64,000 nucleotides of DNA, from assembly GCA_900540855.1 (NCBI GenBank), contig UQHK01000003.1, positions 62,001 through 126,000 on the forward strand, in the 5' to 3' direction. A program made the position numbers and the translations under genes. Below, piece after piece: positions 18,301-23,736 of the stretch (position 1 is the stretch's first letter; each line of letters begins with the position of its first letter). Origin of the DNA: an uncultured Collinsella sp. (lineage in GTDB: Bacteria; Actinomycetota; Coriobacteriia; Coriobacteriales; Coriobacteriaceae). Under the pieces are notes generated by a model. That model did not search any database, had not been told where the DNA came from, and saw nothing but the letters and a program-made list of their open reading frames with translations.

Positions 18301-20109
18301 GCCTCCAGTATTGTTGCTCTTTGCCACCCAGCCGACCAGGCCTCCTGCCAGTCGCGGCGCGACGCTGCATGTAGTATCAACCGAACAGCGGTTGCCCGCG
18401 GTACCCGTCTTTATATGAAGGGTGTTGTTCGACTTCTCTGTGTTGGTCACATCCTGAACTCTACCGACCAGACCGCCATAGATGGAGATGGAGCCCGTCA
18501 CCAGTTTGCTAGTATACAAGCCACCTGATATTGCGACATCGCCGTTCGTTGTGTCCAGGAGACCGAACACGCCGCCCGCGCCCGTGTCCCCACTTTGGCC
18601 AAGATTCACGCCCTCGCCCGTATCGATTTGGTCGTTGTTGGCAAACTCGACCGGGCCGGCAAAACTAACGTCGCCGATGAAGCCGCCGGAACTTTTGCTG
18701 TTCTTATCGCCGACGTTGGCGGGACAGGTGAACTTCTTGTTGTCCGCGCCCAGCGCGAGCTTGGTCGCCTTACCGATGAAGCCGCCACTGGCGGTGGTGC
18801 CCTTGACGGTGAGCATGTGCAGGTCGAGAGCCTCCGTGACCTTGACTGTGGCGCCTGTGTTCGAACCGACGAGGCCTACGACGCCACCGGCGGAACCGCT
18901 TTCAGACTGAACGGTAACAGCGGGAACATTAAGGGTACCGACGTTCAGAGTCGCGCCATCCTCGACCGTGCCTACGAGCAGACCGGCATTACCGGAGCTC
19001 GTCTTGACGACACCGCCCGCGGCAAGGCTATCGGGAAACTTAACAGACCCCACCGTAAAGGTTCCGCTCTTGACTGTATTCGCTAAAAGACCGATGTTTC
19101 CCACTGCATTTACGTTGAGCTTCTCGAGAGAACCGGCAGGGCCATAGGTGACCTCTGTAGTAAGGTCACCTATGGCCTCACCCAAAAGGGGCGCCGTCAG
19201 AGCGGAAGTCGTATCCGTCCCGCCGGTGCCTACGGGATCTGCGATGTTGACCACAGCGTTGAGCGTCTTGCCCCCACCGCTGACCTTCGTAGCGACCATC
19301 GGCGCGCTATAGGTGGTTGCGCCTATCCACTTTATCTTGACCGTATTGTTTTGGTCAGTCAGTTTGAAGTTATTGAAAACCGTCCGGTTAGACGTAAGCT
19401 CAACAGGGCTATCAACGCCATTCAACGACCTATAGATTTTGCCTTCAAACGGATGCTCATCACTGCCAAGGCCCTGGAAAGACATGCCGTTCTTAGCCAA
19501 CTCGGTGAGCTTCGCATCGCCCGTGATGATAACCTTGATCTGCGCATCATAGTAAAGCGAAGCGTCGGCGTTAGACAGGACGGCGAACGCCTCCGACGAC
19601 TTGACATCGAGGCTTTTGATTCCGCTCTTGTCGTCTTTGCGCACGATGCTTTCCGCGCCGTTCGCCTCGAGCAGCTCGACAAGCTCATCGAGATTTGTAA
19701 TCGACGCATCGGCCTGGGCCTCAGCGTCTTCCGAAACCGCGGCATCGGCATCTTGCTCGACATCATCAGCGGCAGCATCCCCTGCCGCATCGTCGCCTTC
19801 CGTCTGGTCGCCCGTGGAATCGGAACCCGTGGCGCTATCGGTGGTATCGCCCGTTGCGACATCGTCTTTCGCAGCGCCATCCTGGGCACTGTCACCCGCG
19901 GCGCCGGTATCACTCGACCCAGACCCATTCGCGGCGTCGCCGTTGGTCTCACCGCTCTCGGCTGCATCCGATGCCTCCGCAGACGCGGCGGCAATCTCGC
20001 TCGAAATGTTCTGCCAGCCGGCCGCCACGGCGGCCACCGTGGGCGAGCATGCCTGGAGCACCATGACCACCGTCATGAACTCTGCGAGTATGCGCTTTGC
20101 CGTTCTCAT
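9316..20109 (-). CDS. Giant secreted surface protein with many beta-helix/GLUG-like repeats (3,597 residues)
   Basis: The chain opens with a signal peptide (MRTAKRILAEFMTVVMVL). A cleavage at VAAVAAG is possible, and so is lipidation at Cys21 (VLQAC), so the anchoring mode is open. Residues about 40-135 are a Ser/Asp/Gly/Ala linker. Most of the rest consists of short repeats in which a GG-[LVF]-[VIL]-G turn recurs every 25-60 residues (GGVVGLVG, GGFIGKA, GGLVGWV, GGLLGYSWG), as in GLUG-type or polymorphic beta-helix proteins. The last 800 residues change to beta-sandwich-like segments ending in YVTYTLTRVNLNGIDH. There is no LPXTG-like motif and no C-terminal membrane segment. It is the last gene of a four-gene operon, 39 bp after the 314-residue membrane protein. 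Its base composition looks less GC-rich than the flanking metabolic genes. Function is unknown; adhesion or fibre formation is inferred. Confidence 0.85.
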   Translation of the reverse strand: MRTAKRILAEFMTVVMVLQACSPTVAAVAAGWQNISSEIAAASAEASDAAESGETNGDAANGSGSSDTGAAGDSAQDGAAKDDVATGDTTDSATGSDSTGDQTEGDDAAGDAAADDVEQDADAAVSEDAEAQADASITNLDELVELLEANGAESIVRKDDKSGIKSLDVKSSEAFAVLSNADASLYYDAQIKVIITGDAKLTELAKNGMSFQGLGSDEHPFEGKIYRSLNGVDSPVELTSNRTVFNNFKLTDQNNTVKIKWIGATTYSAPMVATKVSGGGKTLNAVVNIADPVGTGGTDTTSALTAPLLGEAIGDLTTEVTYGPAGSLEKLNVNAVGNIGLLANTVKSGTFTVGSVKFPDSLAAGGVVKTSSGNAGLLVGTVEDGATLNVGTLNVPAVTVQSESGSAGGVVGLVGSNTGATVKVTEALDLHMLTVKGTTASGGFIGKATKLALGADNKKFTCPANVGDKNSKSSGGFIGDVSFAGPVEFANNDQIDTGEGVNLGQSGDTGAGGVFGLLDTTNGDVAISGGLYTSKLVTGSISIYGGLVGRVQDVTNTEKSNNTLHIKTGTAGNRCSVDTTCSVAPRLAGGLVGWVAKSNNTGGVVIVDGADVTCHSPKANGKNCGFGGVVGALDSGYSVGGRSRFGILDCGDVRVETDKNESIACGAGIVGSAWNGVLRLRGTTDLSDCKLEANGNTSQILRSLDGCAPLVFALGSGSDAEATNDNYWLYKRPAAARIDDLTYNQVIRLTGEEGKLSKDLIKLDESTFYQPLCNLSGAPDAGSSAGYSWGYQLRSQNGDGKSGTYLINDADTFACIAMTVQTNGYFGGVFGIGTANITSWYGNSGNAISITSDIDLRGTGLEGLACDGSGQVNAFVGAVEGNHHTVTLAIGEPYGTRNGNALGANDSTEGNGKIYRHSRLGLFAAIGGGATVNNLTVDGVMKFDNGLGVDAGSLAATITGKATLNGVTCKPKITCDDTFGNDVNIGGIAGSVRGGGTVTFGSSNISGSTKAQATVKTGATLNGNTRIGGAIGYVADVVAIVNVTSLEVGDATASENAITAGDSASNKKSQIGGLIGCITQGTAANTTNVNITGLTFNSFSMTVGKNGDAKNGAGGLLGYSWGNTVVTIGDSANTSDSTYALKTNSASITANSSSELGGLVYAASGHWIINDCAIDLSGATINAESATTLGLLVGRGSKVASGVYGSESYTGLYLEDRAYWGTAYKVSGIKITAPDITTFDEWVGNGVKPGSKLMDGEWNTVVSLHTKDDVNEGKLDMSGEKGSDNSYHNRSDFGKNHNTNAWTRYYYNLDKAYAKVGNNPENNSRANFMDSPEYLLLWCAYLYAPSDIRSYIIPGNQQIFQGNNIGRNDDTRVSIDMNGYSFYPSNPASGSKVTVKNADIKFHYSKIKAEQNGNKKNSEATQHENMHCGLIRTHAGDLTVNNVTLGGTVGSLVNDAGSSSGALVCRYIYGSSTSVKQISIDNLTLDGLTVDGVTDKTDYAPLLINEMQTYVNLNATNISTNGYGGDTKAATSLFGRLGVGSTADQVTATFSAISLPSATDNAMFTRASLLESFGYGEGKTGSAVYTFMKDDQTNEKVTFGSEIDSKGEYSGKQLWYYDESTYGTPAGLVTVDNKEANADAPQFGGYLPYVKKGNVNENKVQYHEIKVNQRVPKLTTGCGTYGDPYAITKASELNTVAEYINTQNAIDGWEVTIAANQEELCQRRSSSVNTENEVTYIYKQANKTWERKTEDNTTDSGDSLDDATMHRYLQSAYYSIEPVDSEGNRTDTLVLDTTAFQGLGNQSNPFRGVVVGNLRDGGLATIKIDKPEGASTLSGLIPYSYGSVVSNLNIEYSGTATSIAYKSKDTSGVPGAFFGGVIGCIMGGDNIIDGVSVKASGGFSVAGTAGDNGSARLVPVGGYVGAVAGGGVIFRNSSRGDGALNAWHSAGASLYDNPYVGRVIDGYAFSELTDGRSLDNTDRNYKVNNLDTSKTGCIKTDATQGRYRGDDANSSAITTTVNDSQGLLVLSAIISSGAAGGSANTNTTNDAYGTYAGSRAYMGGNNAKGVYQFGNKQYGKVRNASYASVGKPGSADSDFADAKNDDMKSPGIQWEGNALDYTGDGSGVNSPYLIKKYATWQTGYVCAAQVSGMDLRFKAGETYDMTTYGTGYTGLSGRYYSNACASGKGADRDRIVPLVACINGNGATIKVGSKEASKVYGVTEYADDNYKLTGVGALFGTVTYTSTNVLDSIGTPATDGAAAAGNGGYTVQNLKFDDCNISLTYINAAGAPSGSGNEQVGVGLLAGTTANASSLTDYGKYAGITMDNCRVNGPNNVGGLLGASGYGSRRTDKDATLLVNRNDESQATTRYSPVKLYDCSYSNMDISGVQNVGGFVGKLNKNSAGGVWTKTNMSIAKNSTIMSTASNARTGGVVGLAGGGFLVNTDDAGTPSQGAGKAEISNVTLQPAASSATEGTGGLIGRSENGIVSVYNLCIQGDVQSKTVFGVRGSNNLKYVAGAVGEAASGGAFKFDSCVIKDIYLGARECSAGLIGDMKGGCALEVKNSTITGLVVDGSYSGSVVGSIGNTANSVTLLNSTIGENNFTGSKNAAWNSSLGNCSGGVSGDGRGSFRLVNVLMDRNIFGAQTSQGYLFGNSSSADLVNVFVAGIAIRPNSASESLKLMRNSSGTDDLKKANKKSYIAFAAYEDKLSDAKGATLYGNDAANGNVTPAVSPYVTTSPVSELAVRASDNDTTDRHLFGDGMNVPGAATIKDQAGTNVTNRYTYTNIGGIDKDGAYQNTSSYDASSVASKFNSNNDTSNNQATTDFPVLVISGNDNTTVKSYLNIITNGGFSDACRLNNENGTNPHVTAKAEVFQLKNGVFVKDDGASSNPTLRVVNNGKKNMSFSPSSDWDNGKGRFTLLTVTFTEAGQSYNVQVPIIVKRKLEIDFTATYDYGTNFKENDYANLGKDAHVLTSFGEPMTGLLTWTYNSANGKEVDFGWDSYMAAGGSMKGLGKSILFNGADGRLPQGTQLTLIDANVDGKAGGREYHYTVGEGGATSVSLSGNAGFEDSAGNPYQERWLSEILDVYAEKDGAGTWAECNNEAEATAKAKLGDTWKLFKVAGADVPSKSRYTLKVPKEEKTGREQRASESVYLVVNVPKSGDGMTQANINGFTASSIDSNSSGARISWNLHHVLRTGGDDNQNGTASTYSILSNYRQEVNDGKSEARAPVSKSTDGASYVLSLDVTDKITFNPSQNYADSDSLFYQLDTSLCKYGANNTLTGVSSFPSGTSAIAKFYVAIDNQNYKWDGEDWAMCDASTPAFTQTVTDTGDDSLKLRLDHDLAKIRKRATGGSFTVRTVVEEIRLTPDGCNKVISLSKQSGEDACTKMSYTAKLSTRKEGLNTSSLTQTEHGNVGYYRMDKGDATITLSAPKKSQLGINVDDLRPIANGTIGLGATYELGGLNAAAETIKNADSVVYTLTLQRRVGNKGSYENVTGNISEYVTVTESKLATVNAAGSAITFTDSTKENGKFRTQNGDTTFNLPFTVKVNTQAEQRDQFYANYRLVMTASLVTGSTASATPQSPDYVTYTLTRVNLNGIDH

Positions 20110-20148
20110 CGATTCCGTACCTCTTATCCTAAAACTCTGCTGCCAGAG

Positions 20149-21093
20149 TTATTGAGTCTCCGTCGTACCCGTTTGGGTGGTTCCACTCACGCTAATGCCC
20201 AGGTCACCCCAGGAATCGGGCGTTTTGCCGTCCGCTCGATAGAAGTTGACGACCATCGAACCCGGCTCCATGGTGAACGTAGCCTTGTGTTTTTCAACAT
20301 TCACCGTCGCGCCATGGTTGATCTTGAAGAACGGGTCGATCTCCGCGTTCTCCCCCCACGTGAGCGTGACGTTTGCCGGTGCGCCCGTAACCGTCACGCG
20401 GTAGTTGTACGCAGCGTAATCAGCAAACTCGCCAGCCTCATCAACAAGCGCGCCCTCAACCGCAGCGGTTTTGACCTCGGCCCTCTTTGACGGCACGACT
20501 TTCGCCGCCAGACAGGTGAGCTCGGTGCCGGGACTCTTGTCCGAAACAACCGTCGCCCTAATCACAAAGTAGGCATGTCCCAACTTGTCCTCAGGGAACG
20601 TCACGGTGTAGTCGTGCTTGGTGGGCTGATTCTCCGGAAGTGTGACGCTGCCGCTGGGCTGGGGCGCATAACTCCACGTGGCATCATCGAGCCCATGCCC
20701 CTCGACCGTTAAGGTGTACGTCACGTTTTTGTCGTTGCAGAAGTTGCTATTGCTCAGCAAATAGTTGTAGATGCTAAAGGTGAAGCTGCACTGTCCGCCG
20801 CCGGGATACACCGTAACGGAGCGCTGGGCACGGTCGAGGTCGTCGTTGCCAGGCGCACTCATATAGCCCGTGAGCAAATCGCTCGCAAACAGGCTCTGCG
20901 CGGTGCCCGTTGCGGCGACGGACTTTAGAAATCCGTTGGCGGTGTAGGCGGAATAGGTAAAGTAACCACCCGTCACGAGCGCCACGGCGCAAACAAGTGC
21001 GATTGCCGCCACAACCAGCTTATTCTTGACTAGGCTTTTGCCTTTTGCCAGCTGCTCGCGCTCGGCATCCTGCTGCCTCCCTTGCTTCTCCAT
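20149..21093 (-). CDS. Single-pass membrane-anchored surface protein of the giant-protein operon (SipW/TasA-type N-terminus)
   Basis: 314 residues from the ATG at 21093, which has GGAGAGGGGG 6 nt upstream. A polar, charged N-terminus of about 25 residues is followed by one hydrophobic segment (LVVAAIALVCAVALVTGGYFTYSAYTA). This resembles the SipW-dependent signal region of TasA/camelysin-type proteins. The outer part (about 265 residues) is beta-rich, with SVTVYPGGGQCSFTFSIYNYL and VTGAPANVTLTWGEN, and has three or four cysteines. No family name can be given with certainty. It lies between the 279-residue gene and the giant gene. No signal peptidase of SipW type is present nearby. Confidence 0.7.
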   Translation of the reverse strand: MEKQGRQQDAEREQLAKGKSLVKNKLVVAAIALVCAVALVTGGYFTYSAYTANGFLKSVAATGTAQSLFASDLLTGYMSAPGNDDLDRAQRSVTVYPGGGQCSFTFSIYNYLLSNSNFCNDKNVTYTLTVEGHGLDDATWSYAPQPSGSVTLPENQPTKHDYTVTFPEDKLGHAYFVIRATVVSDKSPGTELTCLAAKVVPSKRAEVKTAAVEGALVDEAGEFADYAAYNYRVTVTGAPANVTLTWGENAEIDPFFKINHGATVNVEKHKATFTMEPGSMVVNFYRADGKTPDSWGDLGISVSGTTQTGTTETQ

Positions 21094-21107
21094 GTGCGCC
21101 CCCTCTC

Positions 21108-21947
21108 CTACATACCGCTCGTGTTGCGCGCGATCACATAGATCACGTCGGTCTCTTTGGCGCTCTCGTCCCACGAAAGCTTGATGATGAAGTTAAGCGT
21201 GTCGTTGCCAGTCGAGCCGTCGAGCGTCTTGGCATTGAGCTCGTCTTTGTTGAACACCTTGAAACGGTAGAGCGGACGCGCGTTGCGTTGGACCTTTTGG
21301 TAGTCCTTGAATGTAGGGTCGTTTGCACCCTCGCCCGGCACGGCTGCCAGACCGTCGTTCTCCTTGTTGATATATTCGAAGCTCGTCAGCAGGTTCTCTC
21401 CGGTTGCTTTCCAGCTATAAGATTTGCCGTCTGCGGTACCGCTCACGTCGGGCGTCTGGAGCGCAGACGTGTTCTCGGCTCTGTACAGCTCAATAGTGAG
21501 ACCCGTAATGTTGGTCGTATTCGCGAGTTGCAGCTCAAAACCGTCACCGCCCGTTTGCACGCAAAACGCGCGCTTGAGCGTCACCGTGTTGCCAGTCTTG
21601 GTATCGCCGTATTCGGGGTTGTAGCTCAGGTCGATCTGCTCTGTTGCCGTAGCGTTGGGGCCCAGCACTTTGAGCTCTGCCGGCTCCTTGATCTTGCCGA
21701 CGGTGGAGCCGCGATTGGCATCGACGAACCATCCGAGCGTCAATCCCAGCAACACGAGAAGCACGGCCACCAGACCCACGATGGCCAGGGATTCGCGACG
21801 GTGGTCGCTCACCCAAGCCTTGATGCGCTCGATGCGGCCAGCCGGACGCGCTTCGCCGTGCGAGCCGAACCCGTTGCCGCCGGGGTTTGCCGCTCCTTCG
21901 TTGTGTTTGATATCGCCCTGCTCGCGGGCATTAAGCTGCTCGTCCAT
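21108..21947 (-). CDS. Single-pass membrane-anchored surface protein of the giant-protein operon
   Basis: 279 residues. A Gly/Asn/Arg-rich cytoplasmic segment of about 55 residues precedes one membrane helix (LAIVGLVAVLLVLLGLTLGWFVDANRG). A beta-rich extracellular part of about 200 residues follows, ending in WDESAKETDVIYVIARNTSGM. The start ATG directly follows the TAA of the upstream gene, so translation is coupled. Its layout matches the products of the two neighbouring genes, so the three probably form one assembly or are paralogues that have diverged far. No known domain is recognised. Confidence 0.7.
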   Translation of the reverse strand: MDEQLNAREQGDIKHNEGAANPGGNGFGSHGEARPAGRIERIKAWVSDHRRESLAIVGLVAVLLVLLGLTLGWFVDANRGSTVGKIKEPAELKVLGPNATATEQIDLSYNPEYGDTKTGNTVTLKRAFCVQTGGDGFELQLANTTNITGLTIELYRAENTSALQTPDVSGTADGKSYSWKATGENLLTSFEYINKENDGLAAVPGEGANDPTFKDYQKVQRNARPLYRFKVFNKDELNAKTLDGSTGNDTLNFIIKLSWDESAKETDVIYVIARNTSGM

Positions 21948-23006
21948 TTATTTATCCGCCTCCTTGGCGGTGAAGCGCACGCGAATGTACTTGACGTTCT
22001 TGCCGATAATCTCGTCGGCGTTGTTGTAGTAGCCGGCGCAGGTTTCCACATCTGCAGAAGACATGCCGGCCTCGACAGTCGGAACCTCGCTGGGCGCCCG
22101 GCCCGGAACGCTCGTGCTGTCGGCGCGAAAATAGCGCGCGTGGTTCGTGTCGATGTCGCCGACGAGGGTTGTGTATCCCCCCTCGTCGCCTGTGTTAGCG
22201 AAAAGGTTGCCACCGTAGCCGGCGTTGCCCGTGTGAACATAGCTCTTGAACTGCTCCGGCCAAATCCAGTAGAGGGTTTTGGTGACGGTTTCGGTCGTGC
22301 TATTTGAGTCCGCAGCGTAAAAGCTCGACTTTGGGATGGTAAAGCTCTGCGTAATGACGGTGACGCTGGCCCCGTCCTGGGTCACCGTGGTGGTCGTGGG
22401 GACCAGCGGATTCGAGTAAAAGCCAGAGGCGTCTTTGCCCTGAAAAACCAGGATATGACCGCGCACCAAATCTTTAAGCGAGTTGATGATCTCTTCGTTT
22501 TTCGATGCATCCGCAGCAGTGCCGCCCGTGCCCGCAACGCTCGTCTGAACAGAAATTTCCCAGGTCATCTCCACCGTGATATCGTGCAGGTCATTGCAGA
22601 GCGGCCTGACGTTGAGCTGGAGCTGGCCGGCCGACCCCGGAGAGAGACCGCCATCGGCGCTCATGTTATTGAGGTTGAAAAGATTGTTCACGGCAAGGCT
22701 TGTACTGTCCGACGCGTAGTTGTCCTGGGCGTCGTACTTGCCCGCCGTGCCGCCCTGCGTTCCCGAGAGCACAAACCGCGGACCCTTCGCCGCGATCGTG
22801 CTCCCCGTGGCGCTCACTCGGTTATTCGCGGCAAACCAGGCCAGGCATGCAAAGATGGCAACGATGGCGGCCAGCACAAACAGACCGCTCACCAGGAAAT
22901 CCTTCCAGAAATCCTTGAGGGTCCGCACATGCTCGTCGGCAGCTTGGCGGTACTCGGCCGCCGTCTTGTGCTGCTGGAGCTCGCTATGTCGGTCCATGCC
23001 ACTCAT
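21948..23006 (-). CDS. Single-pass membrane-anchored surface protein, first gene of the giant-protein operon
   Basis: 352 residues if translation begins at the ATG at 23006. ATGs at 23039 and 22997 are alternatives, and no ribosome site settles the choice. A charged segment rich in His/Gln/Glu is followed by a membrane helix (LFVLAAIVAIFACLAWFAANN) and a long extracellular beta-rich region. That region has VEMTWEISVQTSV and a Thr-rich stretch (NPLVPTTTTVTQDGASVTV). The type II topology is the same as in the next two genes. The upstream 730 bp contain an inverted repeat and a 23-bp-periodic repeat that may control the operon. The product is not assigned to a known family. Confidence 0.65.
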   Translation of the reverse strand: MSGMDRHSELQQHKTAAEYRQAADEHVRTLKDFWKDFLVSGLFVLAAIVAIFACLAWFAANNRVSATGSTIAAKGPRFVLSGTQGGTAGKYDAQDNYASDSTSLAVNNLFNLNNMSADGGLSPGSAGQLQLNVRPLCNDLHDITVEMTWEISVQTSVAGTGGTAADASKNEEIINSLKDLVRGHILVFQGKDASGFYSNPLVPTTTTVTQDGASVTVITQSFTIPKSSFYAADSNSTTETVTKTLYWIWPEQFKSYVHTGNAGYGGNLFANTGDEGGYTTLVGDIDTNHARYFRADSTSVPGRAPSEVPTVEAGMSSADVETCAGYYNNADEIIGKNVKYIRVRFTAKEADK

Positions 23007-23185
23007 CGCTTGCGTTTGCCCTGCTAGCGGGCGTGCCATCCTTTCCGCTTGGTCGCGATCAATCCGTTGCTCGTAGGCATAGAATTCAGGCAGAATACAA
23101 CACCATACGATAAGGTAAAAGAATAGCATTGACCTGCGGTTTGCTCCACAGCGCAAGCCTTAATGATGTCTTAAAAGTCAAATCC

Positions 23186-23250
23186 TTGGTGCAAGGGGTC
23201 AGGTCACTTCGCGCCAACATGGTGCTAACAAACCTGACCACTTGCACCAA
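23186..23250. repeat. Inverted repeat upstream of the giant-protein operon
   Basis: TTGGTGCAAGGGGTCAGGT (23186-23204) is the inverted copy of 23232-23250 with one mismatch in 19 bp. The 27-nt loop contains a smaller GCGCCA/TGGTGC pair. On the minus strand it lies about 180 bp upstream of the first gene. It could be an operator, a leader hairpin or a REP-type palindrome. Confidence 0.55.
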
Positions 23251-23265
23251 TCCCCTTGCATCAAA

Positions 23266-23345
23266 TTCGGATTTTCGGGTGTCAGCGATTCGGATTTTCA
23301 TGTTCTAGGAGTTCGGATTTTCGGTCGCTCAAGATTCGGATTTTC
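23266..23345 (+). repeat. Four 11-bp direct repeats with exact 23-bp period (iteron-like)
   Basis: TTCGGATTTTC occurs at 23266, 23289, 23312 and 23335, always 23 bp apart. The four 11-mers are identical; the 12-bp spacers are unrelated. The array is 260-340 bp upstream of the surface operon on the minus strand. The regular phasing suggests side-by-side protein binding on one region of the helix. Confidence 0.75.
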
Positions 23346-23376
23346 TGAACCCGCTGGTCAGAGCACCCTCATTGGC

Positions 23377-23411
23377 AAAAAGACGGGGAGCACCGATAAC
23401 GGCACTCCCCG
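23377..23411 (-). terminator. Probable minus-strand terminator hairpin
   Basis: CGGGGAG near 23384-23390 pairs with CTCCCCG near 23405-23411. On the minus strand it is followed by CTTTTTGCC. It would stop read-through from the oxidoreductase gene into the surface operon. Confidence 0.5.
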
Positions 23412-23468
23412 CCCACTCAACCGTGCGCGCATTGTTCGCGCAACGGCTCGCACGTCCGTTCAAGCTTT

Positions 23469-23583
23469 GCCTCATCTTAACCTCATTTTGAGGTCAACGA
23501 TAGCAATATTTCAGCGTTTGCCCAGTTGTTTGCTTGCCTCATCTTAACCTCATCTTTGCCTCATTTGAGGTGAAGATGAGGTT
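23469..23583. repeat. Repeated CCTCAT motifs with 18-bp hairpin
   Basis: The 18-mer GCCTCATCTTAACCTCAT occurs at 23469-23486 and again at 23536-23553. The second copy runs into an imperfect hairpin whose arms lie at 23546-23563 and 23566-23583 (two mismatches in 18). The cluster of CCTCAT/ATGAGG words on both strands suggests a binding region or a small repetitive element. No gene is seen in it. Confidence 0.5.
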
Positions 23584-23620
23584 AGGGTGCGTTTAAGCTC
23601 GCCTGCCTCCTCGCACAAAA

Positions 23621-23661
23621 ACCGGGGTGGGGCCTGCCGTTCTTGCAAGTCCCACCCCGGT
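23621..23661 (-). terminator. Terminator of the flavin oxidoreductase gene
   Basis: ACCGGGGTGGG (23621-23631) pairs perfectly with CCCACCCCGGT (23651-23661). The minus strand continues into TTTTTGTG. It is 76 bp past the stop at 23737. Confidence 0.75.
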
Positions 23662-23736
23662 CGATGGCCTGTGTGCGCCAGGACGCAGCCGGGCGAGGCG
23701 GATCCGTGCTACCGCCCCGCCCCGCCGCGATGTTAG

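Noticed and set aside
9316..20109. LPXTG-type sorting signal in the giant protein
   Set aside because: The last 100 residues contain no LPXTG-like motif, no hydrophobic segment and no basic tail.
23266..23345. 23-bp-period repeat as a mini-CRISPR
   Set aside because: 11-bp repeats and 12-bp spacers are far too short, and no cas genes are near.
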